DNA of 64,000 nt, taken from NCBI RefSeq assembly GCF_002741105.1, contig NZ_NIQU01000002.1, forward strand, positions 186,001 through 250,000. The letters are read 5' to 3'. Every line of letters starts with the position of its first letter. Position 1 is the first letter of the stretch. The translations under genes were made by a program, and so were the position numbers. Below the pieces are notes generated by a model. The model saw nothing but the letters and a program-made list of their open reading frames with translations. It had not been told where the DNA came from and did no database searches. This stretch comes from Pseudomonas sediminis. Lineage in GTDB: Bacteria; Pseudomonadota; Gammaproteobacteria; Pseudomonadales; Pseudomonadaceae. Below are positions 1 to 8,849 of this stretch, one piece after another.

Positions 1-515
1 AGATCGTCCTGGTCCACCGAAAGCACCACCAGCGCCACCGCCAGGATTACCAGAAACTTGGCAAGCGCCTTGAGCAACTCGACCAACGCCTGAACCGAGA
101 ACATGCGCTTGAGACCCGCCAATGGGTTCATCCGACTGGCTTTGGGTTGCAGCGCCTCGGCAGAGAACAACCACCCCCCCAGCGCGATGGGGCCAGCGAT
201 GGAGGCGATCAACAACGCAATGAAAAAGGGTTGCACCGCCAGCAATGCCTGCTTGCCCGAAGCCAGCAGATAAAGCGCCATGCTGCGTTCGCTCATCAGC
301 ACATCGCGCGGCAAGCTGAAATTACCGCGCATGACATCCATCAACACATTGCCCATGTAGGCGCCGAAAATGATCAGGGCGACAGTGCCGGTGAGCGTCA
401 CCGCCACCGTGTTGAGCTCCTTGGACCGAGCGATCTGGCCTTTCTTGCGCGACTCTTCAAGTCGCTTGCCTGTGGGTTCCTCGCTCTTGTCGGCGCCGCT
501 CTCGCTTTCGGCCAT
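1..515 (-). CDS. flhB: FlhB, flagellar export switch protein (partial, C-terminus outside window)
   Basis: FlhB is the inner-membrane gate protein of the flagellar type III export apparatus and switches export from rod/hook to filament substrates. The first 171 residues are visible. They comprise a charged cytoplasmic start (MAESESGADKSEEPTGKRLEE, conserved in FlhB), then hydrophobic stretches matching the first transmembrane segments. The autocleaving NPTH region lies beyond base 1. The start ATG is at 515-513, two bases after the fliR stop, so the gene is the last visible member of the fliLMNOPQR-flhB operon. No sign of damage apart from the window edge. Confidence 0.95.
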   Translation of the reverse strand, partial: MAESESGADKSEEPTGKRLEESRKKGQIARSKELNTVAVTLTGTVALIIFGAYMGNVLMDVMRGNFSLPRDVLMSERSMALYLLASGKQALLAVQPFFIALLIASIAGPIALGGWLFSAEALQPKASRMNPLAGLKRMFSVQALVELLKALAKFLVILAVALVVLSVDQDD

Positions 516-517
516 CG

Positions 518-1294
518 CTACCTCACAAGAGCGAATTCGCTCAGCTGCTGCAGGGCTTCGCTGGCCAGCGCCTGGAACAGGTTGCCGAAATCGGAAAGCC
601 CCACCCAGAAAATTACCAGGCCCATGGCCAGGGTCAGGGGGAAGCCGATGGAAAAGATGTTCAGTTGCGGCGCGGCGCGCGTCATCACGCCAAACGCCAG
701 GTTGATCACCAGCAGCGCGGTGACCATGGGCAGCGTCAACAACAGGCCGGCGCCGATCACCCAGCCCAGTTTGCCAGCCAGCTCCCAGTAATGATTGACC
801 ATCAACCCTTGCCCGGACGGCAGCGTGACGAAGCTCTCCGCCAGAATTTCCAGCACTACCAGATGGCCGTTGATGGCCAAAAACAGCAAGGTCACCAGCA
901 TCAGCATGAACTGGCCAAGCACCGGCACCGACACACCATTGGTAGGGTCGACCATGGAGGCAAAGCCCAGGCCCATCTGCATGGCGATGATCTGCCCCGC
1001 CACGGCGAACAGATGAAAGAACAACTGCAGAATAAAGCCGAACATGGCGCCGATCAGCACCTGCTCGAGGATCAGCAGCAGACTACGCAGGCTCAAGGCA
1101 TCGACCTGCGGCATCGGTGGTAGCGTCGGTACCAGCACCACACTGATGGCCAGCGCCAGATAGAGGCGTACGCGGTTCGGCACCAGCTGGGTACCGATGA
1201 TGGGCATCACCATCAACATCGCCGCGATGCGAAACAACGGCAGCAGAAACTGGCCGACCCAGCCGCTGATCTGCTCGTTGCTCAACTCCAGCAT
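518..1294 (-). CDS. fliR: FliR, flagellar export apparatus membrane protein
   Basis: Integral membrane subunit of the export gate, which forms the FliP-FliQ-FliR core complex. The 258-aa protein begins MLELSNEQISGWVGQFLLP and has about six long hydrophobic segments, for example around residues 12-32, 40-58, 68-95, 125-150 and 175-205. This matches FliR in size and topology. It follows fliQ by 13 bp and abuts flhB, as expected for an operon. The start ATG sits at 1294. FliR is sometimes fused to FlhB in other bacteria, but here the two are separate. Confidence 0.96.
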   Translation of the reverse strand: MLELSNEQISGWVGQFLLPLFRIAAMLMVMPIIGTQLVPNRVRLYLALAISVVLVPTLPPMPQVDALSLRSLLLILEQVLIGAMFGFILQLFFHLFAVAGQIIAMQMGLGFASMVDPTNGVSVPVLGQFMLMLVTLLFLAINGHLVVLEILAESFVTLPSGQGLMVNHYWELAGKLGWVIGAGLLLTLPMVTALLVINLAFGVMTRAAPQLNIFSIGFPLTLAMGLVIFWVGLSDFGNLFQALASEALQQLSEFALVR

Positions 1295-1307
1295 CGCGCC
1301 CAGCCCC

Positions 1308-1577
1308 TCAACCGATGAGGTACGGAATGTTCTGGATCAACGTCTGGGTGTACTCCATCAGCTGACTCACCAGCCAGGGGCCGGCCCAGATCAGCGTGAT
1401 CAGCATCACCATCAGGCGAGGCAAAAAGCTCAGCGTCTGTTCGTTGATCTGCGTGGCAGCCTGGAACATGGCCACGATCAGGCCGACCACCAGGCTCGGC
1501 ACCACGGCCAGGCCGACAATCAGCACGATCAGCCAGAGCGCTTCGCGAAACAGGTCAACCGCTACCTCGGGAGTCAT
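1308..1577 (-). CDS. fliQ: FliQ, flagellar export apparatus membrane protein
   Basis: Small export-gate subunit. The 89-aa protein (MTPEVAVDLFREALWLIV...) has two transmembrane hairpin segments (about residues 15-40 and 52-75) separated by the conserved QINEQTLSFLPR loop typical of FliQ. The ATG at 1577 is preferred over an in-frame TTG one codon upstream because GAGG lies six bases before it. It is located between fliP and fliR with short gaps, as in other Pseudomonas fliLMNOPQR operons. Confidence 0.96.
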   Translation of the reverse strand: MTPEVAVDLFREALWLIVLIVGLAVVPSLVVGLIVAMFQAATQINEQTLSFLPRLMVMLITLIWAGPWLVSQLMEYTQTLIQNIPYLIG

Positions 1578-1588
1578 CAAAGGCCTCG

Positions 1589-2374
1589 CTATATGGTGCC
1601 GAAACTGGCGGCCAAGGTGCCCATGATCAGCGCCCAGCCGTCAACCAGGACGAACAGCATGATCTTGAATGGCAATGAGATGATCAGTGGCGACAGCATC
1701 ATCATCCCCATCGCCATGAGGATACTGGCGACCACCATGTCGATGATCAGAAACGGGATAAAGATCATGAAGCCGATCTGGAAAGCGGTCTTCAACTCGG
1801 AGGTGACGAACGCTGGCACCAGAATGGTCAACGGCACGTCTTCGACACCGGCCAGGTCGGTACGCTTGGACAAACGAACGAACAGCGCCAGGTCGCTCTC
1901 ACGAGTCTGCGCCAGCATGAAGTCGCGGATTGGTACCTCTGCCCGTGTCAGCGCCTCCTGAGCGACGATCTCCTCGTTCAGATAAGGCTGCAGCGCATCG
2001 GTGTTAATCCGGTCGAAAATCGGCGCCATGATGAACATCGTCAGAAACAGCGCCAGGCCGACCAGGATCTGGTTGGACGGCGTCTGCTGCAGACCCAGCG
2101 CCTGACGCAGGATGGAGAAGACGATGATGATCCGCGTGAAGCTGGTCATCAGCATGACGAACGCCGGGATGAAACTCAGCGCCGTCATGATCAGCAGGAT
2201 CTGCAGGCTGACCGAGTATTCCTGCTGCCCCTGGGCGTCGGTGGACAGGGTGATGGCGGGGATCGACAACGGACTGCTGCCCGTCTGGATTAGCGAATTG
2301 CCTGCAGGAGGGTCCTCGGCGAACGCCAGAGAAGCGGCGAGGCTCAGCACCAGCACCAGCAACAAACGCAGCAT
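1589..2374 (-). CDS. fliP: FliP, flagellar export apparatus membrane protein
   Basis: Core subunit of the export gate. The 261-aa protein has a cleavable signal-like start ([19 protein letters not shown]), then four membrane segments and the family-typical [18 protein letters not shown] stretch around residue 80. The C-terminus ends in the hydrophobic [14 protein letters not shown] block. Its ATG shares one base with the fliO stop (TGATG at 2376-2372), which indicates translational coupling. Size and motifs are normal. Confidence 0.97.
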   Translation of the reverse strand: MLRLLLVLVLSLAASLAFAEDPPAGNSLIQTGSSPLSIPAITLSTDAQGQQEYSVSLQILLIMTALSFIPAFVMLMTSFTRIIIVFSILRQALGLQQTPSNQILVGLALFLTMFIMAPIFDRINTDALQPYLNEEIVAQEALTRAEVPIRDFMLAQTRESDLALFVRLSKRTDLAGVEDVPLTILVPAFVTSELKTAFQIGFMIFIPFLIIDMVVASILMAMGMMMLSPLIISLPFKIMLFVLVDGWALIMGTLAASFGTI

Positions 2375-2805
2375 CAGGATTTGTCCTTCTGATCCTTGCC
2401 CATCAGCTCCATCAGGCGCTGGGCGAACTCTGGCGTGGCCTGCTCGGTATCGGCCAGATGCACTGGCTCCTTGAGCACGTGCAGCGGGGTAATGCGCCCA
2501 GCGGACAGCCCCAGCAAAATCTGCTCGTTGCCTACCTGCACCAGCACCAGGCGATCACGCGGGCCGAGCGCCTGGCTCGACAACAGCTTGATCACCTGCC
2601 CGCCCTTCGGGTTCAGTTGCTGCACTCGGCGCAACAGCCAGGCGAGCAGGAAGATCAAACCGATCACCAGCAACAAGCCGAGCAGCAACTGGCCGAGCTG
2701 ACCGGCTATGTCGCTGCCAGCCATGGGAGTCGCTGCCTTGCCAGCGGGCTCGGCAGCCATGGCCGCCACAGGCATGCTGAGAAACAGAGCGAGAAGACGA
2801 GCCAT
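2374..2805 (-). CDS. fliO: FliO, flagellar biosynthesis protein
   Basis: FliO is the accessory membrane protein that helps FliP assemble. The 143-aa product has a short hydrophobic N-terminus (residues 1-17), then a strong transmembrane segment (about 40-59, [19 protein letters not shown]) and a cytoplasmic basic domain with the [12 protein letters not shown] motif typical of the FliO family. It is only moderately conserved between species, so the call rests on this pattern plus its position between fliN and fliP. The ATG is at 2805, two bases after the fliN stop region. Confidence 0.93.
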   Translation of the reverse strand: MARLLALFLSMPVAAMAAEPAGKAATPMAGSDIAGQLGQLLLGLLLVIGLIFLLAWLLRRVQQLNPKGGQVIKLLSSQALGPRDRLVLVQVGNEQILLGLSAGRITPLHVLKEPVHLADTEQATPEFAQRLMELMGKDQKDKS

Positions 2806-2807
2806 GG

Positions 2808-3284
2808 TCAGCGCAGCTTCTTGATACGTTCGCTGGGGCTGATCACGTCGGTCAGGCGAATGCCGAACTTCTCGTTGACCACCACCACTTCGCCATGAGC
2901 GATCAACGTGCCGTTGACCAGCACATCGAGCGGCTCACCGGCCAGACGATCCAGCTCGATCACCGAGCCCTGATTGAGCTGCAGCAGATTACGGATAGTG
3001 ATATCGGTGTTGCCCACTTCCATGGAGATGGACACTGGAATATCCAGGATCACATCCAGATTGGGGCCATCCAGATTGACCGGCAGATTGCCGGGAGGCG
3101 GTGCGCTGCCGAACTCTTCCATCGGTGCACGCGGTGCGGCCGGTTGCGCTGCCTGAGCGCCCCCCTGCCCTGCGAGCATGGCATCGATATCGTCCTGATC
3201 GGCATCACCTGCCTCGGCCAGCGCTGCGGCCCATTCATCGGCCAGTGCCTGTTCCTCGGGGGAGGTGTTTTCTTCGTCTGCCAT
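2808..3284 (-). CDS. fliN: FliN, flagellar motor switch C-ring protein
   Basis: Component of the C-ring switch complex and docking site for FliH. The 158-aa product has an acidic, alanine-rich and probably disordered N-terminal half (MADEENTSPEEQALADEWA...). The C-terminal SpoA (surface presentation of antigens) domain spans about residues 78-158 and contains LDVILDIPVSISMEVG and GEVVVVNEKFGIRLTDV. It lies between fliM and fliO in the usual order. It starts with ATG at 3284. Confidence 0.96.
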   Translation of the reverse strand: MADEENTSPEEQALADEWAAALAEAGDADQDDIDAMLAGQGGAQAAQPAAPRAPMEEFGSAPPPGNLPVNLDGPNLDVILDIPVSISMEVGNTDITIRNLLQLNQGSVIELDRLAGEPLDVLVNGTLIAHGEVVVVNEKFGIRLTDVISPSERIKKLR

Positions 3285-3355
3285 CGTGATTCCTCGCCTG
3301 GCTTCTGCTATTCGTTCACGTCGGGCTTTGTCAGCCCTGGAGAGTTACCAACGCC

Positions 3356-4327
3356 TCAGCGTTGGCGTTCGATTGGTTCCAGCACCTGCAGGGCCAGATT
3401 GCCCTTGTGCGCTCCCAGCTTGACCTTGAAGGTCGGCACGCCATTGGCGCGCATGACCACGTTGTCCGGCAACTCCACGGGGATCACATCACCCGGCTGC
3501 ATATGCAGGATGTCGCGCAGCTTCAACTGGCGACGGGCGACGGTGGCGGCCAGCGGCACGCTGACATCGAGAATGTCCTCGCGCAGGGCCTTGATCCAGC
3601 GCTCGTCCTGATCATCGACATCGGATTGGAAGCCGGCATCGAGCATTTCGCGGATCGGCTCGATCATCGAGTACGGCATGGTGATGTGCAGATCGCCACC
3701 GCCGCCGTCGAGCTCGATATGGAAGGTGGACACCACCACCACTTCGCTGGGGCTGACGATGTTGGCCAGCGCCGGGTTGACCTCGGAGTTGACGTACTCG
3801 AAGTTGATATCCATGACCGCGTGCCAGGCTTCGCGCAGGTCGACGAACGCCTGGTCGAGCACCATGCGCACGACACGCAGTTCGGTTGGAGTGAACTCAC
3901 GGCCTTCGATCTTGGCATGGCGCCCATCACCGCCGAAGAAGTTATCCACCAGCTTGAACACCAGCTTGGCGTCGAGAATGAACAGACCGGTGCCGCGCAG
4001 CGGCTTCATCTTCACCAGGTTGAGACTGGTAGGCACGTACAACGAGTGAACGTATTCGCCGAATTTCATCACCTGCACACCACCGACGGCGACGTCAGCC
4101 GAGCGGCGCAACAGGTTGAACATGCTGATGCGGGTATAACGGGCAAAGCGCTCGTTGATCATCTCCAGCGTCGGCATGCGCCCACGGACGATACGATCCT
4201 GACTGGTCAGGTCGTACTGTTTGACGCTCCCCGGCTCCGCTGCGTCCTCGGTTTCCACCAAGCCGTCATCGACACCATGCAACAGCGCATCGATCTCGTC
4301 CTGGGAAAGCAGGTCTTGCACGGCCAT
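3356..4327 (-). CDS. fliM: FliM, flagellar motor switch protein
   Basis: C-ring protein that binds phosphorylated CheY and sets rotation direction. The 323-aa protein begins MAVQDLLSQDEIDALLHG, which contains the conserved N-terminal CheY-P binding peptide (LSQDEIDALL). A middle CheC-like domain covers about residues 45-230. A C-terminal SpoA domain covers about 245-320 and contains LKLRDILHMQPGDVIPVELP. Length is standard for the family. The gene follows fliL by 12 bp. Nothing unusual. Confidence 0.97.
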   Translation of the reverse strand: MAVQDLLSQDEIDALLHGVDDGLVETEDAAEPGSVKQYDLTSQDRIVRGRMPTLEMINERFARYTRISMFNLLRRSADVAVGGVQVMKFGEYVHSLYVPTSLNLVKMKPLRGTGLFILDAKLVFKLVDNFFGGDGRHAKIEGREFTPTELRVVRMVLDQAFVDLREAWHAVMDINFEYVNSEVNPALANIVSPSEVVVVSTFHIELDGGGGDLHITMPYSMIEPIREMLDAGFQSDVDDQDERWIKALREDILDVSVPLAATVARRQLKLRDILHMQPGDVIPVELPDNVVMRANGVPTFKVKLGAHKGNLALQVLEPIERQR

Positions 4328-4339
4328 CTTCGGCTCCCG

Positions 4340-4861
4340 CTACTGCAACACGAAATTGGTGAACAGCACCTGCTCGACCACAGTGCTGCCGGTTTCCTTC
4401 TGCGCCAGTTCCTGCACGCTGGCCAGCGCCTGCTGCAGAAGCATTTCCTTGCCCAACGGCGTTTGCAGCGCGGCAAAATCCTGACCGGACAGCAACATCA
4501 CCAGACGGTTACGCAATACCGGCATATGCACCTTGAGCTTCTCCATGCCGGCGGTATCACGGCTCATCAAGGCCATGCTGACCTGCAGGTAGCGGGTACG
4601 GTTCTGGTAATTGAAATTGACCACGAAGGCCGGCATCAGATCCTGGTAGATGGCCGGCTGGCGCACTGGCGCTGCTGGTGCGGCGGCCTCTGCCGGTTTG
4701 GCCTCCTCGCTCTTGTCACCCTTGCTGAGAATGAACCAGGTACCGCCCACGGAAAGGCCAACGGCCAGCAGCAGACCCACCACGATCAGGATGATGAGTT
4801 TGAGCTTGCTCTTGCCGGCGGGTTGTCCGTCGGCAGCCGGTGCCGCTTCTTTCTTAGCCAT
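4340..4861 (-). CDS. fliL: FliL, flagellar basal body-associated stator-supporting protein
   Basis: Single-pass membrane protein that surrounds and supports the stator. In the 173-aa product a lysine-rich cytoplasmic start (MAKKEAAPAADGQPAGKSK) is followed by one transmembrane helix (about residues 22-44). A periplasmic SPFH-like domain containing FVVNFNYQNRTRYLQVSM and ending VEQVLFTNFVLQ follows. It is the first gene of the fliLMNOPQR-flhB operon. A sigma-54 type site (4911-4926) lies about 50 bp upstream of its ATG. Confidence 0.95.
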   Translation of the reverse strand: MAKKEAAPAADGQPAGKSKLKLIILIVVGLLLAVGLSVGGTWFILSKGDKSEEAKPAEAAAPAAPVRQPAIYQDLMPAFVVNFNYQNRTRYLQVSMALMSRDTAGMEKLKVHMPVLRNRLVMLLSGQDFAALQTPLGKEMLLQQALASVQELAQKETGSTVVEQVLFTNFVLQ

Positions 4862-4910
4862 GCCAATAATCCGTCACTATCGGAGTTCTTTCCGCATTCA
4901 AAGGGTTAAG

Positions 4911-4926
4911 AGCAAGTGTTATGCCA
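4911..4926 (-). promoter_or_regulatory. Sigma-54 promoter of fliLMNOPQR-flhB
   Basis: Read on the minus strand the site is TGGCATAACACTTGCT. This matches TGGCAC-N5-TTGCW with one change (C to T in the -24 box) and correct GG-N10-GC spacing. The predicted transcript start is near 4900, giving a leader of about 40 nt before the fliL ATG at 4861. The same leader length is seen for the other sigma-54 sites in the window. RpoN control of this operon is known in Pseudomonas. Confidence 0.8.
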
Positions 4927-4991
4927 GCATATGAGCAGGCTTGTCTAACTCTGGGCGCGGATTTAACAGCGCCAGCTACTTGCTGTCACCC

Positions 4992-5033
4992 AAAATACAT
5001 TCGCCCGGGTACCTTTCGGCAACCCGGGCGAAT
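4992..5033 (-). terminator. Rho-independent terminator after fliK
   Basis: A perfect 12-bp inverted repeat (ATTCGCCCGGGT at 4999-5010 with its complement at 5022-5033) has an 11-nt loop. On the minus strand it is followed by TGTATTTTGG, a short T-rich tract. It lies 57 bp past the fliK stop and upstream of the fliL promoter, so it probably separates the two units. Confidence 0.8.
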
Positions 5034-5089
5034 ACAAGTCTAGCGGAGGAACACCGATAATCGGGCATTGCTCAGCGTTTGCCCCCTAC

Positions 5090-6316
5090 TTATGCGTAGT
5101 AGTCGACCAGCCCGCGGCCAGAGGTCAAACGCTCACTGCGCACTTCCTGATGGACGCCCGACTGCAGCTCGTCACTGGCTAGCAGATCATCACGCGAGCC
5201 AGAACCACCACGACCGCCCTCGCCCTGCCCCTGCCAGCCGCGGTTAAGCGACTGATCGGAAACGTTGGCATCGGCCAGATTCATGCCTTGCTGCGCGAAC
5301 AGCTCACGCAAGCGATGCATCTGCCCTTCCAGCGCTTCGCGCACCCCGGCATTGGGGCTGGCGAACGTCACCTGGGCCTGATCCTGGGACAGGTTCACCC
5401 GCACCTCAAGACGCCCCAACTCCGCCGGGTCCAGTTGAATTTCAGCCGACTTGAGGTTCTGACTGGACAACCACATGACGCGATCGACAACCGCCTCGCT
5501 CCAGCCCCCCTGATGCATGGCCACCGGCTGGCCGGGCACCAGCGGCGTGCGCTGGGCGGCACCGACCTGATGATTGAGCGCCTGCGTCAGCGCATTGAGC
5601 TTGCTGACGAACTGATCCGGGCGATTGGGCTGAACGCTGTCCTTGAGACTTTCCAAGGCATCCTTGGCCAAGCTTTCCAGCGGCAGGTCCAGCACCGACT
5701 CGTCAGAGCTCTCGGCCGACTCCTCCCCCTTGCCCATAGCGGACATGGCCGCAGCGAAGTCCGTGCTGGTCGCCACCCGCGTGCTCTTGATCGCAGCGTC
5801 TTGCGACAACTGCGCCTTGCCCGCTTCTTCTGCCGGCTGCTTGAGCTGCGCCAGCGGATCGAGAACATCTTCCTCCAGCACTGGCTCAGCAGTATCGGCA
5901 GCACTGGCATTGGCACCGGTGATCACCAGCGCCGGCAACTCCGGCGAGTCCTGGGTGACCGCAGCATCCTCTACTGGCACCTGCATACCGCCCAGTGCCA
6001 TCGCCAGCAACGGGTCGAGCTCTTCTTCAACGCCCTCCTGGGTCGGCAAGGAATTGCCGGGGGCGGCAACCGAGGGCTGCTCGGCGGCAGAAGAAGCAGT
6101 ATCAGCCGTCTCTGAAGGTGCAGCAGACTTCTGCTCCTGGCTGGATTTATCGGTACTGCCAGCACGCTCGCCAGGCTTGGCCTGACGCTCCTTGGCATAC
6201 ATATCGGCAAAGCTGGAAGCACCGTTCTTGCTGGGTTCCGGCGCTTTGGCCGGCTGCTTCGCTTTGCTCTTCACCTCAGGCGTAGCCTGCAGGCGTAGGT
6301 CGGGCAACGCGGACAT
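5090..6316 (-). CDS. fliK: FliK, flagellar hook-length control protein
   Basis: Secreted ruler that measures hook length and triggers the FlhB specificity switch. The 408-aa product has a low-complexity N-terminal and middle region rich in Ala, Ser, Glu and Pro. The conserved C-terminal FliK domain (about residues 265-370) contains SAEIQLDPAELGRLEVRV and LRELFAQQGMNLADANVS. The start MSALPDLRLQATPE at 6316 is preferred over in-frame upstream codons, which would add a non-conserved basic tail. Divergence outside the C-terminal domain is normal for FliK. Confidence 0.93.
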   Translation of the reverse strand: MSALPDLRLQATPEVKSKAKQPAKAPEPSKNGASSFADMYAKERQAKPGERAGSTDKSSQEQKSAAPSETADTASSAAEQPSVAAPGNSLPTQEGVEEELDPLLAMALGGMQVPVEDAAVTQDSPELPALVITGANASAADTAEPVLEEDVLDPLAQLKQPAEEAGKAQLSQDAAIKSTRVATSTDFAAAMSAMGKGEESAESSDESVLDLPLESLAKDALESLKDSVQPNRPDQFVSKLNALTQALNHQVGAAQRTPLVPGQPVAMHQGGWSEAVVDRVMWLSSQNLKSAEIQLDPAELGRLEVRVNLSQDQAQVTFASPNAGVREALEGQMHRLRELFAQQGMNLADANVSDQSLNRGWQGQGEGGRGGSGSRDDLLASDELQSGVHQEVRSERLTSGRGLVDYYA

Positions 6317-6383
6317 GGACGCTCTCCGTCTGATGGGTCGTGACGGGATCAGAGCAAAGGACGGGCCAACTCGTGAAAAGGCA

Positions 6384-6737
6384 TCAGAGGCGATAACGCT
6401 GGCGCTCGGATTTGAACAGGATGCGCACGATGGCGAACTCACGCTCGACCTGCTCGATCAGCGCCGGGGCCAGGTCCAGTGCCTCGCGCCGACCGGCGTC
6501 CTCGAGTTCCTTGCACAGGCTGGCCAACAGTACCGCACCCATGTTGCTGCAACTGCCCTTGAAGCTGTGCGCAGCCAGTCGCAGGCCCTGCGCATCATCC
6601 TCGGCCTGCGCCTGATGCAGCAGGCGCAAACGCTCTTCGGAATCGGCAACGAAGGTATCGAGCAAGATCGGGTACTCGTCTTCCATGACGTCCTGCAGCG
6701 CCGCCAGGACGGCATCGTCGAGATGGATATCGGACAC
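6384..6737 (-). CDS. hptB: HptB, histidine phosphotransfer protein
   Basis: Stand-alone Hpt module that in P. aeruginosa receives phosphate from several hybrid kinases and passes it to the HsbR receiver. The 117-aa protein carries the Hpt motif AAHSFKGSCSNMGA with the phosphorylatable histidine at residue 57. It starts with GTG at 6737, with GGGAG seven bases upstream. It follows hsbR by 30 bp, forming an hsbA-hsbR-hptB unit that feeds the Gac/Rsm and HsbD/c-di-GMP pathways controlling motility and biofilm. Confidence 0.9.
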   Translation of the reverse strand: MSDIHLDDAVLAALQDVMEDEYPILLDTFVADSEERLRLLHQAQAEDDAQGLRLAAHSFKGSCSNMGAVLLASLCKELEDAGRREALDLAPALIEQVEREFAIVRILFKSERQRYRL

Positions 6738-6767
6738 CGGGTCACTCCCTGAACATCAAGGCCCGGA

Positions 6768-8456
6768 TTATGCCTCAGCGGACCAGCAAAACTCCACGCT
6801 GACGCCTCGTCCGTCGGGGCAACGGCTGAAGCCGTCGCTGAGTTCACGCACCAACGCAAGCCCACGCCCGGAGAGGGCATCATCCGCCGTATCGATGACC
6901 CTGGCCGGGTCGAAACCAGGCCCACTGTCCTCCACCTGCACTATCAGCCGACCGCCATTGGCCTCGGGCAACATCTGCAGGTGAAAACGCACATAACCGT
7001 CACGCAGCGACGCCAGGCGCAGCCGCCGCTCTCGGTAATACTCGGCAAACCCACTGGCATCCTGCTTCAGCGAGGAATCCAGCCCCATCACGCCATGCTC
7101 CAGCGCATTGGAGTACAGCTCTGCGAGCACGGTATACAGCTCGCCGCCACGTGGACGCAGCGCCTGCACATCCAGCAACAGCTGCAGCAGATAGGGCAAG
7201 GGATTGAAATGACGCAAGCTCAGCGCACGAAACTCGAAACTGGCCGACCAGTCCATCACGCTGCTCTGGCCGCTGTCGGCAAAAGCCAGCGGCCGGGGAC
7301 GCTCATCGTCTTCGGCAAGCCCGACCTGGACCATGCTGACATCGTCCTGCTGTTCACCCCGGAACGTCACCAGCGCCTGCTGGATTTCCTCGAACAAGGC
7401 CTGCGGCTGCCGATTGGCCTCCAACAGCCGGAGCAAGCGCTTCTCGCCGAACAGCTGGCCGTGCTGGTCGCTGGCTTCGAGTACCCCGTCGCTAAGCAGA
7501 AAGATGCGATCCCCTGGCGCTAGCGGATAGACCTCGCAACGGTCACTGAACGCCGCTGGCTCCAGAATCCCCAGCGGCAGATGACGGGATACCAATGGCT
7601 GACGCGGGCGGCCATCGCCATGCAGCAGGTAACCATCCGGCAGCCCGCCATTCCACACTTCGAGCAGCCCACGCTTGCTGCTGATGTTGAGCAAGGTAGC
7701 GCAGCAGAAAACCCCAACCGGCAGGATGCGCTTTAGCTTGGCGTTGATCTCGCGAAGGATCTCGGCGAGCGCATGGCCTTTGGCGGTCATGCCATAGAAC
7801 ACCTCGGCCAGCGGCATAGCGCCAATAGCCGCCGGCAAACCATGACCGGTGAAATCCCCCAGCATCACGTGCATGCCGCCGGACGGCTTGTAGGCTGCCA
7901 GTAACAAATCACCGTTGAACAGCGCATAAGGCGACTGCATGTAGCGGATGTTTGGCGCATCCAGGCAGCCGGAATGTGCCACCTTGTCGAATACCGCCTT
8001 GGCTACGCGTTGCTCGTGCAGCAGGTGCTCGTTGTGCAGGGCAATCAGGTCGCGCTGCTGCAATACCGTATCGTGCAGACGGCGCAGGCGGTCCATGGCC
8101 CCGATCTTGGCCTCGAGTATCACCCGGTTATAGGGCTTGGCGAGAAAATCATCGCCACCGGCCTCCAGGCAGCGCACCAGCGCTTCGCCCTCGGTCAGCG
8201 AGGTGAGAAAGATGATCGGCACCAGCGCCTCGCCGGCCTGATCCTTGATCCGCCGCGCCGCCTCGAAGCCATCCATCACCGGCATCAGCGCATCCATCAA
8301 GACCAGATGCGGACGCTCCTGCTCGAACAGGGCGACAGCCTCAAGACCATTGCTGGCGGTCAGTACGCGGTGCCCCTGACGACTGACGATGGTGGACAAC
8401 AGCATGCGGTCGGCTGCGTTGTCCTCGGCGATCAGGATCGCAAGACGCTCAGACAT
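6768..8456 (-). CDS. hsbR: HsbR, response regulator with PP2C phosphatase and anti-sigma-type kinase domains
   Basis: The 562-aa protein has three domains. A receiver (about residues 5-120, LLIAEDNAADR-like start AILIAEDNAADR, phosphoacceptor in LVLMDALMPVMDG) is followed by a SpoIIE/PP2C-type phosphatase (about 175-385, GDLLLAAYKPSGGMHVMLGDFTGHG, later FLLSDGVLEASD). A C-terminal GHKL HATPase (about 420-560, SNALEHGVMG, VEDSGPGFD, GRGLALVRELSDG) completes it. In P. aeruginosa the phosphatase and kinase act in opposite directions on the anti-anti-sigma protein HsbA encoded next door. The order hsbA-hsbR-hptB and the 2-bp hsbA-hsbR gap support the assignment. Confidence 0.92.
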   Translation of the reverse strand: MSERLAILIAEDNAADRMLLSTIVSRQGHRVLTASNGLEAVALFEQERPHLVLMDALMPVMDGFEAARRIKDQAGEALVPIIFLTSLTEGEALVRCLEAGGDDFLAKPYNRVILEAKIGAMDRLRRLHDTVLQQRDLIALHNEHLLHEQRVAKAVFDKVAHSGCLDAPNIRYMQSPYALFNGDLLLAAYKPSGGMHVMLGDFTGHGLPAAIGAMPLAEVFYGMTAKGHALAEILREINAKLKRILPVGVFCCATLLNISSKRGLLEVWNGGLPDGYLLHGDGRPRQPLVSRHLPLGILEPAAFSDRCEVYPLAPGDRIFLLSDGVLEASDQHGQLFGEKRLLRLLEANRQPQALFEEIQQALVTFRGEQQDDVSMVQVGLAEDDERPRPLAFADSGQSSVMDWSASFEFRALSLRHFNPLPYLLQLLLDVQALRPRGGELYTVLAELYSNALEHGVMGLDSSLKQDASGFAEYYRERRLRLASLRDGYVRFHLQMLPEANGGRLIVQVEDSGPGFDPARVIDTADDALSGRGLALVRELSDGFSRCPDGRGVSVEFCWSAEA

Positions 8457-8458
8457 GC

Positions 8459-8764
8459 TCAGCTGATTTTGAACAACTGCTCGAAGTTGGAGATGGCGAG
8501 GATCTTGCGCACGTCACTGCTGCAGTTGAGCAGGCTAATCTGCGCCGAATCGCCGCCTGCGTGATCGCGCAAGAGCAACAGCATCCCCAGTGCCGAGCTA
8601 TCCAGATAACTGGTGTCACGCAGGTCGACCTGGTAGCGCTTGGGCGTCACGCTGACGCGCTCATAGGCATCACGAAATTCCTGGTGGGAGGCGAAGTCGA
8701 AGCGTCCTCGAATCACGATGGTCAGCTCTTGCCCATCTGCCGAGGGCTGCGAGGTAATGGCCAT
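8459..8764 (-). CDS. hsbA: HsbA, STAS-domain anti-anti-sigma factor
   Basis: Anti-sigma-factor antagonist that binds FlgM (promoting swimming) or the diguanylate cyclase HsbD, depending on phosphorylation, as established in P. aeruginosa. The 101-aa STAS domain contains DLRDTSYLDSSALGMLLLL, with the phosphorylatable serine at residue 56. The start MAITSQPSADGQEL at 8764 is chosen because the upstream in-frame residues are not STAS-like. Its partner FlgM is encoded at 55079-55414 in the same window. Confidence 0.91.
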   Translation of the reverse strand: MAITSQPSADGQELTIVIRGRFDFASHQEFRDAYERVSVTPKRYQVDLRDTSYLDSSALGMLLLLRDHAGGDSAQISLLNCSSDVRKILAISNFEQLFKIS

Positions 8765-8849
8765 GTCTACTCCTTTGTCGAGACTCTGCCAGATAGGGCA
8801 ATTCACGTTTGAAGGTGTAGCATTTGGCCGGCGACGAAACAACCTCTAT

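Noticed and set aside
3362..4909. 515-codon plus-strand frame opposite fliM and fliL
   Set aside because: His/Gln-rich translation typical of antisense reading; fliM and fliL on the other strand are fully conserved.
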